From Burkholderia sp. OK233 (lineage in GTDB: Bacteria; Pseudomonadota; Gammaproteobacteria; Burkholderiales; Burkholderiaceae): a DNA stretch of 64,000 bases. Below the pieces are notes generated by a model. It searched no databases. It had not been told where the DNA came from and saw only the letters and a program-made list of their open reading frames with translations. The stretch lies in the NCBI RefSeq assembly GCF_900230185.1, contig NZ_OCSR01000002.1, forward strand, positions 1,612,001 to 1,676,000. Direction: 5' to 3'. The translations under genes and the position numbers were made by a program. Below, piece after piece: positions 53,201 to 61,972 of this stretch (position 1 is the first letter of the stretch; each line of letters begins with the position of its first letter).

Positions 53201-53645
53201 CTAGGCTACGTTGCCAGCTATGGAACCAGGCCGGTCCCATCGCCGTGGCGGAATTACCTACTGACCTGGATCGATAGGTCCGCGTGAACAGCATCGGAAT
53301 GTCGTCACCACTGACAAAGTCCGCTTCAGTCAAGGTGACTGCACCATTGCCCGGGTACACCGGATCAGCGACGGGACAGCTCGCTTCTGGTTCTTCCGTA
53401 GTTGGTGTCGCGCACCACGCGTCGATAAGTGGAAAACTAAGGCAGTTGTAGTACTGCATGCCGCCTGGTACGCCGGCGTACGCATCCCACCGGCAGGTGG
53501 GCGAGCCCGGTTTTGCGCCGGTCGCAGTCCACACCGCGTTGCAATCAGCCGCGTTGGCGCCAAACGCGACCATAAGCAACATGAATGCGGCCAGAAGGCG
53601 GCCCGCCATGCCTGCTGGATTACCAGCAACCCTGTTTTTTTTCAT
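53201..53645 (-). pseudogene. N-terminal part of an IS-interrupted Rhs/YD-repeat protein gene
   Basis: The ATG at 53643-53645 has AAGGATGACT upstream. The signal peptide runs MKKNRVAGNPAGMAGRLLAA...N-A-A-D. It is followed by a Cys-rich segment and a Rhs N-terminal domain with DFVSGDDIPMLFTRTYRS. The frame reads W-F-H-S-W-Q-R-S-L to the CTAG site, where the second IS begins. Removing both elements and two of the three CTAG copies joins this piece in frame to 51003 downstream (G-L-A-S-A-N-S-G). About 147 codons are in this piece. The Sec signal peptide marks an exported, not T6SS-loaded, Rhs protein. Confidence 0.85.
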
Positions 53646-54105
53646 AGTCATCCTTATTAGTTGTACTTGGTTGAAGCCCAAGCACCCTATAAGGAGCGTT
53701 CCATCCCGGCTATCCGATAATTCTTAAAATGACCAAGTCATTGCACATTCATAACAAATGCTTTCATGGGAGTTCACAACAATTCGTAGGACACCACGCG
53801 AGCACCTGTCAGTCATCAACACTTATCGCCGGCAATAACAGGAATAGAGGCGACGCTTGGGAACGCGCTCAGCTGCATTCAGCGGACCCTCTCACCAGAT
53901 GAAAACGGGCGACGCCGTACGGACCAGCCGTCCGGGCGGTCGCCCTAAAGTTATCCCCAGTTTTTGTTCGCAAGGCTGTGGACAACCTGCGCACAGTCAA
54001 CTCAAGTACTTGATGCGATAGGTGTATCGTCCGTCGGCTCAACCGCAGGCAATAACCGTACTCTGTGATAAAAAGTAATCCCTAGCCACCCGCAGAGGCC
54101 CCCGC
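53646..54105. other. divergent intergenic region (Rhs and Na+/H+ antiporter)
   Basis: About 460 bases. A low-GC part at 53700-53830 likely contains the Rhs gene promoter, and the GC-rich part at 53900-54105 that of the antiporter. No terminators or repeat copies were identified. Confidence 0.5.
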
Positions 54106-55692
54106 ATGTCCTCCGTCATGGGCTTCAAACTCGTCCTGCTGTCGCTCGGCGCGATGATCGGTCTCCAACTGCTCGCCAAGCGGCTGCGACTTCCACCGGC
54201 CGCAGCGCTTCTGGTCGGCGGCGCCGCGATGGCCTTCGTGCCTGGACTCCCTCGCATCAACCTCGATCCCGAACTGGTGCTGGTCGTGTTCCTGCCGCCG
54301 CTCCTCATGGACGGGGCCTACTTCTCCGTATGGGACGAATTCAAGCGCAATCTCGGCGGCATCCTGCTGCTCGCGATCGGCGCCGTCGCCTTCACGACCC
54401 TCGCGGTCGGTCTGGTCGTGCATTGGGTCGTGCCGGCCTTACCGTGGAGCGCGTGCTTCGCGCTGGGCGCGATCGTCTCGCCGCCCGACGCCATCGCCGC
54501 GAAGGCCGTACTGGAACGCGTCGCGCTGCCGCGGCAGTTGATGGTGCTCCTCGAAGGCGAAAGCCTGCTCAACGACGCCGCCGGCATCGTGCTGTTCCGC
54601 TTCGCCGTCGCGGCCGCGCTGACCGGCACGTTCAACGCTCAACATGCGCTCGGGCAGTTTGCGGTGCTCGGCCTGGGTGGTGTGGCGGTGGGCATCGCGA
54701 TCGGCTTCGTGGTCGTCAAGCTGCTGCGTTACCTCGACGACGCCTACCTCATCATCACCGCATCCGCACTCTCCCCGTGGATCAGCTACATCGCCGGCGA
54801 CATGCTGGACGTGTCGGGCGTCATCGCGACCGTCAGTTGCGGGATGGTGTTGGGCTGGCATCAGCATGAAGTTTTCTCTGCCTCGGTGCGCATGCGCGGC
54901 ACGGCTTTCTGGCAAGTCCTGATCTTCCTGATGGGAGCGCTCGTGTTCCTTCTGATCGGACTGTCGCTGCGCGGCGTAATCGTGCGGCTGGGCGGCATCG
55001 GCGACACGTTGACCGCGTTTGCACCCGCTGTCGGCGCCGTGATCGCAGCCGTCGTGCTGTCGCGCTTCGTGTGGGTCTTCGTCGTCGAATGGTTGAAGGG
55101 ACTCGTGTGCAAGCTGATGCGGCGCGCAAACATTGCGCTCGACTGGCGCTCCTCAGCGGTGACGAGTTGGGCCGGCATGCGCGGCGTGGTGACGCTGGCG
55201 ATCGCGCTCTCGTTGCCCGAGGCGATGCCGGGGCGCGATCTGATTCTGGTCGCGTCGTTCGCGGTAATTCTCGTGACCGTGCTCGGGCAAGGGACCACGA
55301 TCGGCGCGCTGATTCGCTGGGTCAAACTGGATAGCGTGAAAGAGCGCAACGAGCAGCATTTGACCGAGCCTCAAGCGTGGGCGAAGCTCGAAGCGGCTCA
55401 ACTTGCCGCGATTCAACCGCTCGTCCACGACGCCCAGGGACAAGTGATTCATCCGCGCCTGCTGGAGCAATATAGCTATCGAGCGCAGATGACGGAAACC
55501 TACCAGCATGTGACGGAATATCCCGCCGACGTTCGCGTCGCGCATTACGACGTTGTGCTCGCCGCCGTGGCAGCCGGTCGCAGCGAGTTGTTGCGGATGC
55601 ATCGGTCAGGGATGATTCATGATGAACTGCTAACCGAACTGGAGCGAGATCTCGATTTGCAGGAGATCGCCGCGTTGCATGGCCGAGGATGA
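54106..55692 (+). CDS. Na+/H+ antiporter, CPA1 (NhaP/YjcE) type
   Basis: A 528-residue monovalent cation/proton antiporter. The first half has about twelve membrane helices, including LDPELVLVVFLPPLLMDGAY, SPPDAIAAKAVLE (transport-site aspartates) and LLEGESLLNDAAGIVLFRF. The last about 110 residues are a hydrophilic cytoplasmic domain (from about 420). GAGG precedes the ATG. It probably helps pH and salt homeostasis and is monocistronic, convergent with the Met-rich protein gene. Confidence 0.92.
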   Translation: MSSVMGFKLVLLSLGAMIGLQLLAKRLRLPPAAALLVGGAAMAFVPGLPRINLDPELVLVVFLPPLLMDGAYFSVWDEFKRNLGGILLLAIGAVAFTTLAVGLVVHWVVPALPWSACFALGAIVSPPDAIAAKAVLERVALPRQLMVLLEGESLLNDAAGIVLFRFAVAAALTGTFNAQHALGQFAVLGLGGVAVGIAIGFVVVKLLRYLDDAYLIITASALSPWISYIAGDMLDVSGVIATVSCGMVLGWHQHEVFSASVRMRGTAFWQVLIFLMGALVFLLIGLSLRGVIVRLGGIGDTLTAFAPAVGAVIAAVVLSRFVWVFVVEWLKGLVCKLMRRANIALDWRSSAVTSWAGMRGVVTLAIALSLPEAMPGRDLILVASFAVILVTVLGQGTTIGALIRWVKLDSVKERNEQHLTEPQAWAKLEAAQLAAIQPLVHDAQGQVIHPRLLEQYSYRAQMTETYQHVTEYPADVRVAHYDVVLAAVAAGRSELLRMHRSGMIHDELLTELERDLDLQEIAALHGRG

Positions 55693-55746
55693 CCGGGCCG
55701 CGTCTGACGTGAGTCGACACGCGAACCGGTCGAACTGCGGTGAGCC

Positions 55747-56040
55747 TCAATGGCCTTTGAAAATATCCAGCAGTTGATTTTGCATTTGCATCATTTCATG
55801 CGCATGCTTCATCTCCATCTGCGCCATCGTGTCCTGATACTCCATTTCCATCTGCATCATTTTCTGCTCGATACCGATGGCCTGAGTACGCTGTTCAGGT
55901 GTCAGCTTGTCCATCATCATGCCGTAGTTCGGCGGCATCAGATACGTGCCGGCGCGCCCTATTCCCTGTGCCTGTACGGAGCCCGCTAAAAGCGCGAGTG
56001 GCAACAGGCTACACATCATTACTGCTCGAATCGATTTCAT
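55747..56040 (-). CDS. exported Met-rich protein
   Basis: A 97-residue periplasmic protein with the signal peptide MKSIRAVMMCSLLPLALLAG...V-Q-A-Q. The mature part has helical, methionine-rich stretches (KMMQMEMEYQD, QMEMKHAHEMMQMQNQ) with several His residues, like Spy/CopK-type metal-responsive proteins. Met- and His-rich helices often bind Cu(I). GGAG precedes the ATG at 56038-56040. A copper role is an inference; the neighbours do not show it. Confidence 0.78.
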   Translation of the reverse strand: MKSIRAVMMCSLLPLALLAGSVQAQGIGRAGTYLMPPNYGMMMDKLTPEQRTQAIGIEQKMMQMEMEYQDTMAQMEMKHAHEMMQMQNQLLDIFKGH

Positions 56041-56157
56041 GTCATCTCCAGTCTCAAGTGAGTAGCCGGGTTTCAAAATCGGCTACATAGGCGACGTTCA
56101 AACGCTCAGACAGACAGGCCGCGGTCGATCCGCTGCACATGACGAGTCTGGGAATGC

Positions 56158-56198
56158 AACACCCGGCGCTGGCCGCTGCACACGATCGACCGGGTGTT
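56158..56198. repeat. inverted repeat upstream of the Met-rich protein gene
   Basis: AACACCCGG (56158-56166) and CCGGGTGTT (56190-56198) form a 9-base inverted repeat with a 23-base loop. Bases just inside the loop can pair further (CGGTCGATC at 56122 with GATCGACCG near 56184 is a longer-range option). It may be a regulatory element. Confidence 0.4.
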
Positions 56199-56306
56199 TC
56201 ATGGGTTTAGTCGCAAACGCTTACTGGAAATGACATGCTGGATGAAAATTGTGCCGACGATATTTCTTCTGTGCGGCTGTCACTTTCGCTGAGGCACGCC
56301 GACTAA

Positions 56307-56945
56307 TTAATCCTTCCAGGCCGATCCCAGAATCATCGTGCAGAAATTCTCCCGATGGTAGTGCGGGTCTTTGAGCGCCAGCACGTCCGCCTTCACGTTG
56401 CCGAAGGTCGTCTCCGGCTTGTGGATCGTGCCGTGCGCGAAGGCGTCGATGATGCCTTCCTTGAAATGCGCGCCGCGCGGGTGGGCGTGGATCACTTCAT
56501 GGCGCTGGTGGTCGGTGAATTCGTCATAGGCGAGGCCCAGCACATCCATCTCCACACCCGCCGTCACCAGCGCAACCACCGGCTTCATATATTGCGGAAT
56601 CCCAGGCGTGGTGTGCAACGCAATCGAGTTCCACACCTGCTCGATATCGTCTTCACCGATGCCGTGGCGCTGCAGAAAATCACGCGCCGCGTTCGCGCCG
56701 TCCACCTCGAAGCGATCATGCTCGCTGCTATACGGCGCGACGAGTCCCATGTCATGAAACATCGCGCCGATGTACAGCAGCTCGGGGTCGTACTTGAGCT
56801 GCTTGCGCGCGCCGGCCAGCGAGCCGAACAGGAACACGCGCCGCGAATGGTGATAGAGCAACTCGGTTTCGGTATCCCGCACAAGCTGCGTGGCTTCTCG
56901 CGCCATCATGCTGTCGGGAATCTGGATGCCTGCGATCGTGGTCAT
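56307..56945 (-). CDS. HD-domain hydrolase, cyanamide-hydratase-like
   Basis: A 212-residue HD-superfamily metal hydrolase. The HD motif is in YIGAMFHDMGLVAPY, and further His and Asp residues are in SIALHTTPGIPQYMKP and HEVIHAHPRG. The size and spacing resemble cyanamide hydratase (Cah/DDI2) and related urea or guanine-type hydro-lyases. GGAGCACTTC precedes the ATG at 56943-56945. It diverges from the GlxA-type regulator gene (253 bases apart), which may control it. Substrate specificity is inferred from similarity style only. Confidence 0.8.
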   Translation of the reverse strand: MTTIAGIQIPDSMMAREATQLVRDTETELLYHHSRRVFLFGSLAGARKQLKYDPELLYIGAMFHDMGLVAPYSSEHDRFEVDGANAARDFLQRHGIGEDDIEQVWNSIALHTTPGIPQYMKPVVALVTAGVEMDVLGLAYDEFTDHQRHEVIHAHPRGAHFKEGIIDAFAHGTIHKPETTFGNVKADVLALKDPHYHRENFCTMILGSAWKD

Positions 56946-57198
56946 GTGAAGTGCTCCATGAAAGACTTGAATGAACCGGACGCGCGGCCTTTGTCAGTCG
57001 ATAGCGCGTTTGGTATGCTGGTCCGCGATGCTTTTTCTGGCTGCTTTTTTGACCCGTCGAGCAGCGCGTCCGATGAAGCTCAGTATTGGTCAGCACGCTG
57101 TCGCGGGCAATCGTCGCAGACCGTTGAACACTGCCAAACGCACCGCGTTGACTGCCGCGGGCAGCGGATTCCCATCCATCGTCAAAGGAGGTCATTCG

Positions 57199-58161
57199 AT
57201 GCCTACCGTCGCGATCGCGATCTTTCCCGGCGTGCAGGCGCTCGACGTCGCCGGTCCGGTCGATGTGTTCTCCGAGGCCAACCGCTTCATCGCGCCGCAG
57301 AATCGCTATGAGGTCACACTGCTCAGCGCGGAGCCAGGTCCACTGCGTGCCTCCAACGGTATGACGCTCATCGCCGATGTCACATTCGACCAGACGCGCC
57401 GACCATTTGACCTTGCGTTGGTTGCCGGCGGCCCTGCGCTGCCGGGCGATACCGCACCCGACACGCGTTTGCTGGAATGGTTGTCGCGAGTCGCCACGCA
57501 GTGCGAGCGTTATGGCTCGATCTGCACCGGCGCGTTCGCACTCGGCCACGCAGGGCTGCTCGACGCACGCAACGTCACGACGCACTGGCAGCACGCCGCG
57601 CAACTCGCCGAGCAGTTTCCGCGAGCCCATGTCGATTTCGACCGGATCTATCTGCGCGACGGCAACCTGGTTACGTCGGCGGGCGTCACGGCGGGCATCG
57701 ATCTATCGCTTGCGTTGGTCGCCGAACATCACGGCCCGCATACGGCGCTCGCCGTCGCCAAACGGCTGGTGGTGTTTGCACAGCGGCAAGGCGGTCAATC
57801 GCAGTTCAGCCCGTACCTGATCGCACCCGCCGACGACACCTCGCCGGTCGCCAAAGTGCAGGCGCACGTGATGGAACGGATTCGCGAAAGCTTCACGGTC
57901 AAACAACTGGCGGACGTCGCCGGAATGAGCGCACGGAATTTCGCCCGCGTGTTCGTGCAGGAAACCAAGGTGACGCCGCACGAATTCGTCGAGCGCGCTC
58001 GCGTGGATGCGGCGCGCAAGTTGCTCGAAAGCAGCGATGCCGCGCTCAAGGCGATTGCCTATGACTGCGGCTTCGGCACCGCAGACCGGATGCGCATTGT
58101 CTTCACGAAGCGAATCGGCGTCACGCCGATGCAATATCGCGAACGCTTTCGCTCTGCCTGA
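57199..58161 (+). CDS. GlxA-family regulator (DJ-1/PfpI plus AraC domain)
   Basis: A 320-residue protein. Residues about 1-175 are a class I glutamine amidotransferase-like DJ-1/PfpI domain (MPTVAIAIFPGVQALDVAGP, with the Cys in YGSICTGAFALG). The C-terminal AraC HTH covers about 210-320 (FTVKQLADVAGMSARNFARVF, then ALKAIAYDCGFGTADRMRIVF). Start ATG 57199 has AAAGGAGGT upstream, an excellent Shine-Dalgarno. It is divergent from the HD hydrolase gene. GlxA-type proteins respond to small metabolites. Confidence 0.9.
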   Translation: MPTVAIAIFPGVQALDVAGPVDVFSEANRFIAPQNRYEVTLLSAEPGPLRASNGMTLIADVTFDQTRRPFDLALVAGGPALPGDTAPDTRLLEWLSRVATQCERYGSICTGAFALGHAGLLDARNVTTHWQHAAQLAEQFPRAHVDFDRIYLRDGNLVTSAGVTAGIDLSLALVAEHHGPHTALAVAKRLVVFAQRQGGQSQFSPYLIAPADDTSPVAKVQAHVMERIRESFTVKQLADVAGMSARNFARVFVQETKVTPHEFVERARVDAARKLLESSDAALKAIAYDCGFGTADRMRIVFTKRIGVTPMQYRERFRSA

Positions 58162-58329
58162 GGGAAATGGCATGGAAACCTGAAGAGGAGATGACGGCGG
58201 TATAGACGCCAGGCAGGAGAGCGGCTGGCACGTCGCCGAAACGCGGCTTGAAGACCGGCGCCGCTGCAAGCATCAGACATAGCGTGAGAAAATGACGGTC
58301 TTCTCAAGCGAACGGTCACAAGGAACGAC

Positions 58330-59088
58330 ATGTCTCCCTCTTCTCCGATCCGTGCGATCGTTACCGGCCACACTCGCGGCCTCGGCGCACCACTCGCTGA
58401 ACAACTGCTGACGCGCGGCGTCGCGGTATTGGGTTTGTCCCGCTCGCGTCACGCCACGCTCAAAGCGCGTTTCCCGGCACTGCTCGACGAAATCGAGCTC
58501 GAGCTTGCGGATCCCACTCGCGTCGCACAGTGGGTCGCAACCGATGCACTGCGCAGCTTCGTCAGCGGCGCGCAGAGCGTACTGTTGATCAACAACGCAG
58601 GCATGGTTCAGCCGATCGGTCCGATCGAAGGCCAGAACGCCGCCGACATCGCGACCGCCGTGAGCCTGAACGTGGCCACGCCGCTGATGCTGGCGAGCGC
58701 GCTCGCCGCAACCACCGTCGACGCGACCGACCGGCGCATCATGCATATTTCCAGCGGCGCGGCGCGCAACGCGTATCCCGGCTGGAGCATCTACTGCGCG
58801 ACCAAGGCCGCGCTCGATCATCACGCACGCGCCGTTGCACTCGACGCGAATCGTGCGCTGCGTATCTGCAGCCTGGCGCCGGGCGTTATCGATACGAATA
58901 TGCAGGCGGAAATTCGCAGCAGCGGCGAGGAACAGTTCCCGATGCGCGAAAAATTCGAGGACCTCAAGCGCAATGGTCAGCTTTCGACGCCCGAACAATG
59001 CGCCACCCAGCTGCTCGACTACGCCTTCAGCGATGCATTCGGGCAAACGCCGGTGGCCGACATTCGCGAGGTGGCGAAACAAGCCTGA
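58330..59088 (+). CDS. short-chain dehydrogenase/reductase
   Basis: A 252-residue NAD(P)-dependent oxidoreductase of the SDR family. The cofactor motif is in IVTGHTRGLGAPLAEQLL (T-G-x3-G-x-G), the catalytic Ser in ISSGAARNAYPGWS and Tyr-x3-Lys in YCATKAAL. An R-x-A-N-N-A-G-style segment reads LLINNAGMVQPIGPIEG. AAGGAACGAC precedes the ATG at 58330. A repeat copy lies just after its stop. The substrate is unknown; a C-terminal segment around QLSTPEQCATQLLD is not typical. Confidence 0.88.
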   Translation: MSPSSPIRAIVTGHTRGLGAPLAEQLLTRGVAVLGLSRSRHATLKARFPALLDEIELELADPTRVAQWVATDALRSFVSGAQSVLLINNAGMVQPIGPIEGQNAADIATAVSLNVATPLMLASALAATTVDATDRRIMHISSGAARNAYPGWSIYCATKAALDHHARAVALDANRALRICSLAPGVIDTNMQAEIRSSGEEQFPMREKFEDLKRNGQLSTPEQCATQLLDYAFSDAFGQTPVADIREVAKQA

Positions 59089-59102
59089 TACGCGAGCTTC
59101 GC

Positions 59103-59123
59103 GCTCCCGTAAAACCTCACCTT
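59103..59123 (+). repeat. CTCCCGAAAA-N2-CTCACCTTT repeat copy
   Basis: CTCCCGTAAAACCTCACCTT plus T, between the SDR gene end and the response regulator gene end. Matches the consensus at all but one position. Confidence 0.75.
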
Positions 59124-59142
59124 TCGGCGGAGAAGCCGACAC

Positions 59143-59889
59143 TCACACGCCGGGCGCTACCATCACGCCGCGCTCGGCAGCTCCAATCTCGCCGTGCGGC
59201 ACGAACACATAGCCGCGTCCCCACACTGTCTGCACATAGCGCGGCTCGGAAGGATCGATCTCGATGAGACGCCGCAGCCGCCAGATCGATACATCGAGAC
59301 TCCGTCCTTGATGCAGCACGCTATTGCCACGCAATTTCTCGTTGAGTTGCACGCGAGTGAGCACGGTCATCGCGTGATTAACGAAGATTTTCAGCAATGC
59401 GAACTCAGAGCTACGCAGCGCGAAATGCTCGTTGTCGCGACGCAATTCGCGTGCAGAGAAGTTCAGCTCGCACCGTCCGAAGCGGTACGGCGGCCGCGTT
59501 TCCGGCGCGCCTGGCGCGAGCGCGCCACGCCGGCGCAGCAGCACACGGATGCGCGCGAGCAACTCGGCAGGGTCGGCGGGCTTGCTCATGAAATCGTCGG
59601 CGCCGAGCTCGAGACCAATGACGCGATCGATCGCCTTGCTGCTCGCCGACAGCAAAATCACCGGCACGTCGTTGCCGCTCATCCGCAAGTCGCGCAACAC
59701 GGCAAGGCCGTCGCCGTGCGGCGCTGAGACGTCGAGCACCAGCAACGCCGGCCGTTCCGTCTCGACCACGTGCTTCAGTCCGGCGCAATGCGGACGTGCG
59801 GACACGCCGCAGCCCTGCCCGCGTAAAGATTCGCCCACTACGGCCGTTAAGCCGGCGTCGGCGCCAACAAAGAGAATGTGCTGACTCAT
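59143..59889 (-). CDS. OmpR-type orphan response regulator
   Basis: A 248-residue protein: receiver (about 1-120) and winged-helix DNA-binding domain (about 140-235, ending in WGRGYVFVPHG). The start is the ATG at 59887-59889 (MSQHILFVGADAGLTAVV). The receiver's first acidic pair is altered: G-A-D replaces the usual D-D. The phosphoacceptor Asp in LLVLDVSAPHGDG and the switch Lys in FMSKPAD are present. Phosphorylation may therefore be weaker or unusual. No kinase gene adjoins. It is downstream in the opposite direction to the SDR gene. Confidence 0.85.
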   Translation of the reverse strand: MSQHILFVGADAGLTAVVGESLRGQGCGVSARPHCAGLKHVVETERPALLVLDVSAPHGDGLAVLRDLRMSGNDVPVILLSASSKAIDRVIGLELGADDFMSKPADPAELLARIRVLLRRRGALAPGAPETRPPYRFGRCELNFSARELRRDNEHFALRSSEFALLKIFVNHAMTVLTRVQLNEKLRGNSVLHQGRSLDVSIWRLRRLIEIDPSEPRYVQTVWGRGYVFVPHGEIGAAERGVMVAPGV

Positions 59890-60536
59890 CCAACTGATTC
59901 CAGGAGACGATCGGTTTTCAGAGACAGGCGATGGCTTGCAGGAATAGCAAATCCGCTGACCGCTTGTCGTCCGCGTCGCCATCTTCCCTGTATGCCGCTA
60001 TTCTCAAAACGCGGAACAGCCCCCAAGGTTGCCAATTTCTTCCCAACTCTTTCAACGCAGAACGTGATATGGGAAGGCCCGCAAAGTCACCCTGCGATGC
60101 GCGCGCCGGCTCCCGAAAAATCTCACCTTTGGCACGGAGCGATTGGGGTTCAGTGCGAAGTGCCCGTCAGGCGGCTCCCGAAAACGCTCACCTCAAGAGT
60201 TCAGGGGCAAGCCGCAAAGGCATGCTGGGCGGGGCACCGATGTTCCCGAACAGGCTACTCCCGCAAACCCTCACCTTTGGAATGGGTCGAGTAATCTGCA
60301 TACCCAGGTAAGAGGCAGTGTGTGTCAGGCGCTCGCGTTCCGCACCGGTAGCGGATCTGTTCAGCAAATGCTTGCGCGAGTCTCGGCGGATTTGTCGGAT
60401 GGTGAGGCGGATTGATACGGTGCGGCTCACGTGTGCGCGGAGGCATCACGCTCCCGAATATTCTCACCTTTGAGCTTTGTGAAGACATTCGGAACGCCGG
60501 CCGCCATCAAGGCAGCCGGCTCGTTCAACCAGGCAA
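59890..60536. other. gene-free stretch with four repeat copies
   Basis: About 647 bases between the response regulator start and the porin pseudogene. It contains four copies of the CTCCCGAAAA-N2-CTCACCTTT repeat. No complete gene is seen; ORFs here look like chance. Confidence 0.6.
60110..60471 (+). repeat. cluster of four CTCCCGAAAA-N2-CTCACCTTT repeat copies
   Basis: Copies at 60110-60130, 60175-60195, 60258-60278 and 60451-60471 are all in the same orientation, with gaps of 44, 62 and 172 bases. The two variable central bases differ in each. The second copy ends CTCACCTCA instead of CTCACCTTT. Confidence 0.8.
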
Positions 60537-60930
60537 TCAGAACTTATGACGAATCCCCACCACCGCTACTTCCTGGCTGTTGGTCCCCGAATTCACGCCA
60601 TAATCACCGATCGATGCCTGGGCGCTCACCACCTTGCCGCTCGCGTTCAACGTGTTGCCGCTCGCCTTCTGGTAGCCCGCCAGTGCATACAGATCGGTGC
60701 GCTTCGACAACACGTAATCTGCACCGAGGTTGACCTGGTTGTAGTGTGCCGAATACGCCGCCGAAGTAGTTGTCTTCCGTGAGGCCTTGAACCAGATCGA
60801 CCACCGGGTCGTATTGACGTCCGAGGGTGACCGTCCCCCACGTGCCGCTCGACAAGCCGACCACCGCCTTGCGGCCGAATTCGCGGCTGCCTGCCCAAGC
60901 GCCCCCGTACCGATGTTGTATTTGTTTAAA
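60537..60930 (-). pseudogene. degenerate Gram-negative porin (OmpC/PhoE-like, Burkholderia type)
   Basis: Two parts of a porin survive. From the left end, the minus strand reads the porin C-terminus: Y-V-L-S-K-R-T-D-L-Y, then ALAGYQKASGN and the terminal V-G-I-R-H-K-F stop at 60537. From about 60930 to 60758 the same strand reads a porin middle part, SREFGRKAVVGLSSGTWGTV and then LGRQYDPVVD. The join near 60755 is out of frame, and a large central part plus the signal peptide and first strands are missing. The gene is therefore a fragment of an outer-membrane porin. Confidence 0.75.
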
Positions 60931-61040
60931 TCTGGCGAAACGATACGAGAGGAATTTGTGTCGGCAAACTAACGAATTCTTCGATGAATATGAAAGTGCC
61001 GGTAGCGTGGGCGCTTCTAAGGCCACGCGTTGACGCGATG

Positions 61041-61901
61041 TCACGCCGGGATGGCGGACAGTTCGGAAGGTGCGTATTTCGCGGTCGCGAGGACTTCGGC
61101 GGGAACGGGTACATGCGCGCGCCGCAACAGCGCGCCGCTGCGGAACATCAGCAGATCGCCCGGTTCGCAGGTGGTCCAGACTTCATCGGTAAGCGGCGTG
61201 GTGGCGATCACCGCCGTGCGATCGGCCGGCGTGCCACGCTCGGCGAAATCAACTGAAAGATCGCCATCGACGAGACGCGCGCTCGAAAACGGCCAGTGAC
61301 GAATCACATACGACAGGCGCGTCGAGCAATACGCGAATTGTGCCGTGCCGTTCGAAAGCACGAAGTTGAAAATGCCATACGGGTTCAGTGCGTGCGTCGC
61401 CTGCTCAATGACGTCGAACACGGCGTCGATATCGTCTACGTCCGCGCCCGTGTCCGCGTGATTGGCAAAATGCGCGTAGAGGCGATTCATGATGAAGCAG
61501 AACGCCGCTTCACTATCGGTCGCGCCGACTGGTGCATACGGACCTTGCTCCGGTTCACCGAGCGGTTGCAGGTCGCCGTTGTGCGCGAACACCCATTGCT
61601 GGCCGCGCAACTCGCGCATGAACGGGTGGCAGTTCTCCACGCGCGCGCCGCCTTGGGTCGCCTTGCGAATATGCGCGACGACATTGCGCGACTTGATCGG
61701 ATGGCTCTTCAGAAATTCGGCCACCGGCGACTGATATGCGGGCTTTTCATCGACGAACACGCGGCACGCGCGGTCCTCGTAGAACGCCACGCCCCAGCCG
61801 TCGACGTGATGGTCGGTGAGACCGCCGCGTGCCGCAAAGCCCGTCAGCGAGAAACTGACGTCGGTGGGTTCGGCGCAGCTGAGGGCGAGCAGTTGGCACA
61901 T
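61041..61901 (-). CDS. class II glutamine amidotransferase (YafJ-like)
   Basis: A 286-residue Ntn-hydrolase. The nucleophile Cys2 is exposed after removal of the initiator Met (M-C-Q-L-L-A-L-S). Conserved segments are DHHVDGWGVAFYED, HIRKATQGGARVENCHPF and WVFAHNGDLQ. Proteins of this type (YafJ, EgtC-like) transfer or hydrolyse amide nitrogen. No partner synthase lies nearby. A repeat copy is found 72 bases upstream of the start. Confidence 0.9.
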   Translation of the reverse strand: MCQLLALSCAEPTDVSFSLTGFAARGGLTDHHVDGWGVAFYEDRACRVFVDEKPAYQSPVAEFLKSHPIKSRNVVAHIRKATQGGARVENCHPFMRELRGQQWVFAHNGDLQPLGEPEQGPYAPVGATDSEAAFCFIMNRLYAHFANHADTGADVDDIDAVFDVIEQATHALNPYGIFNFVLSNGTAQFAYCSTRLSYVIRHWPFSSARLVDGDLSVDFAERGTPADRTAVIATTPLTDEVWTTCEPGDLLMFRSGALLRRAHVPVPAEVLATAKYAPSELSAIPA

Positions 61902-61972
61902 GTCCGCAGACTAGCGTGTTTCAACCGCCGCCGTTATAGCGAATCATGCTTTGCAAATCACCGGCGCGCGGG

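Noticed and set aside
60110..60471. CRISPR-like spacing of the short repeat cluster
   Set aside because: Gaps are 44, 62 and 172 bases, the repeats vary at central positions and no Cas genes are nearby, so it is not a CRISPR array.
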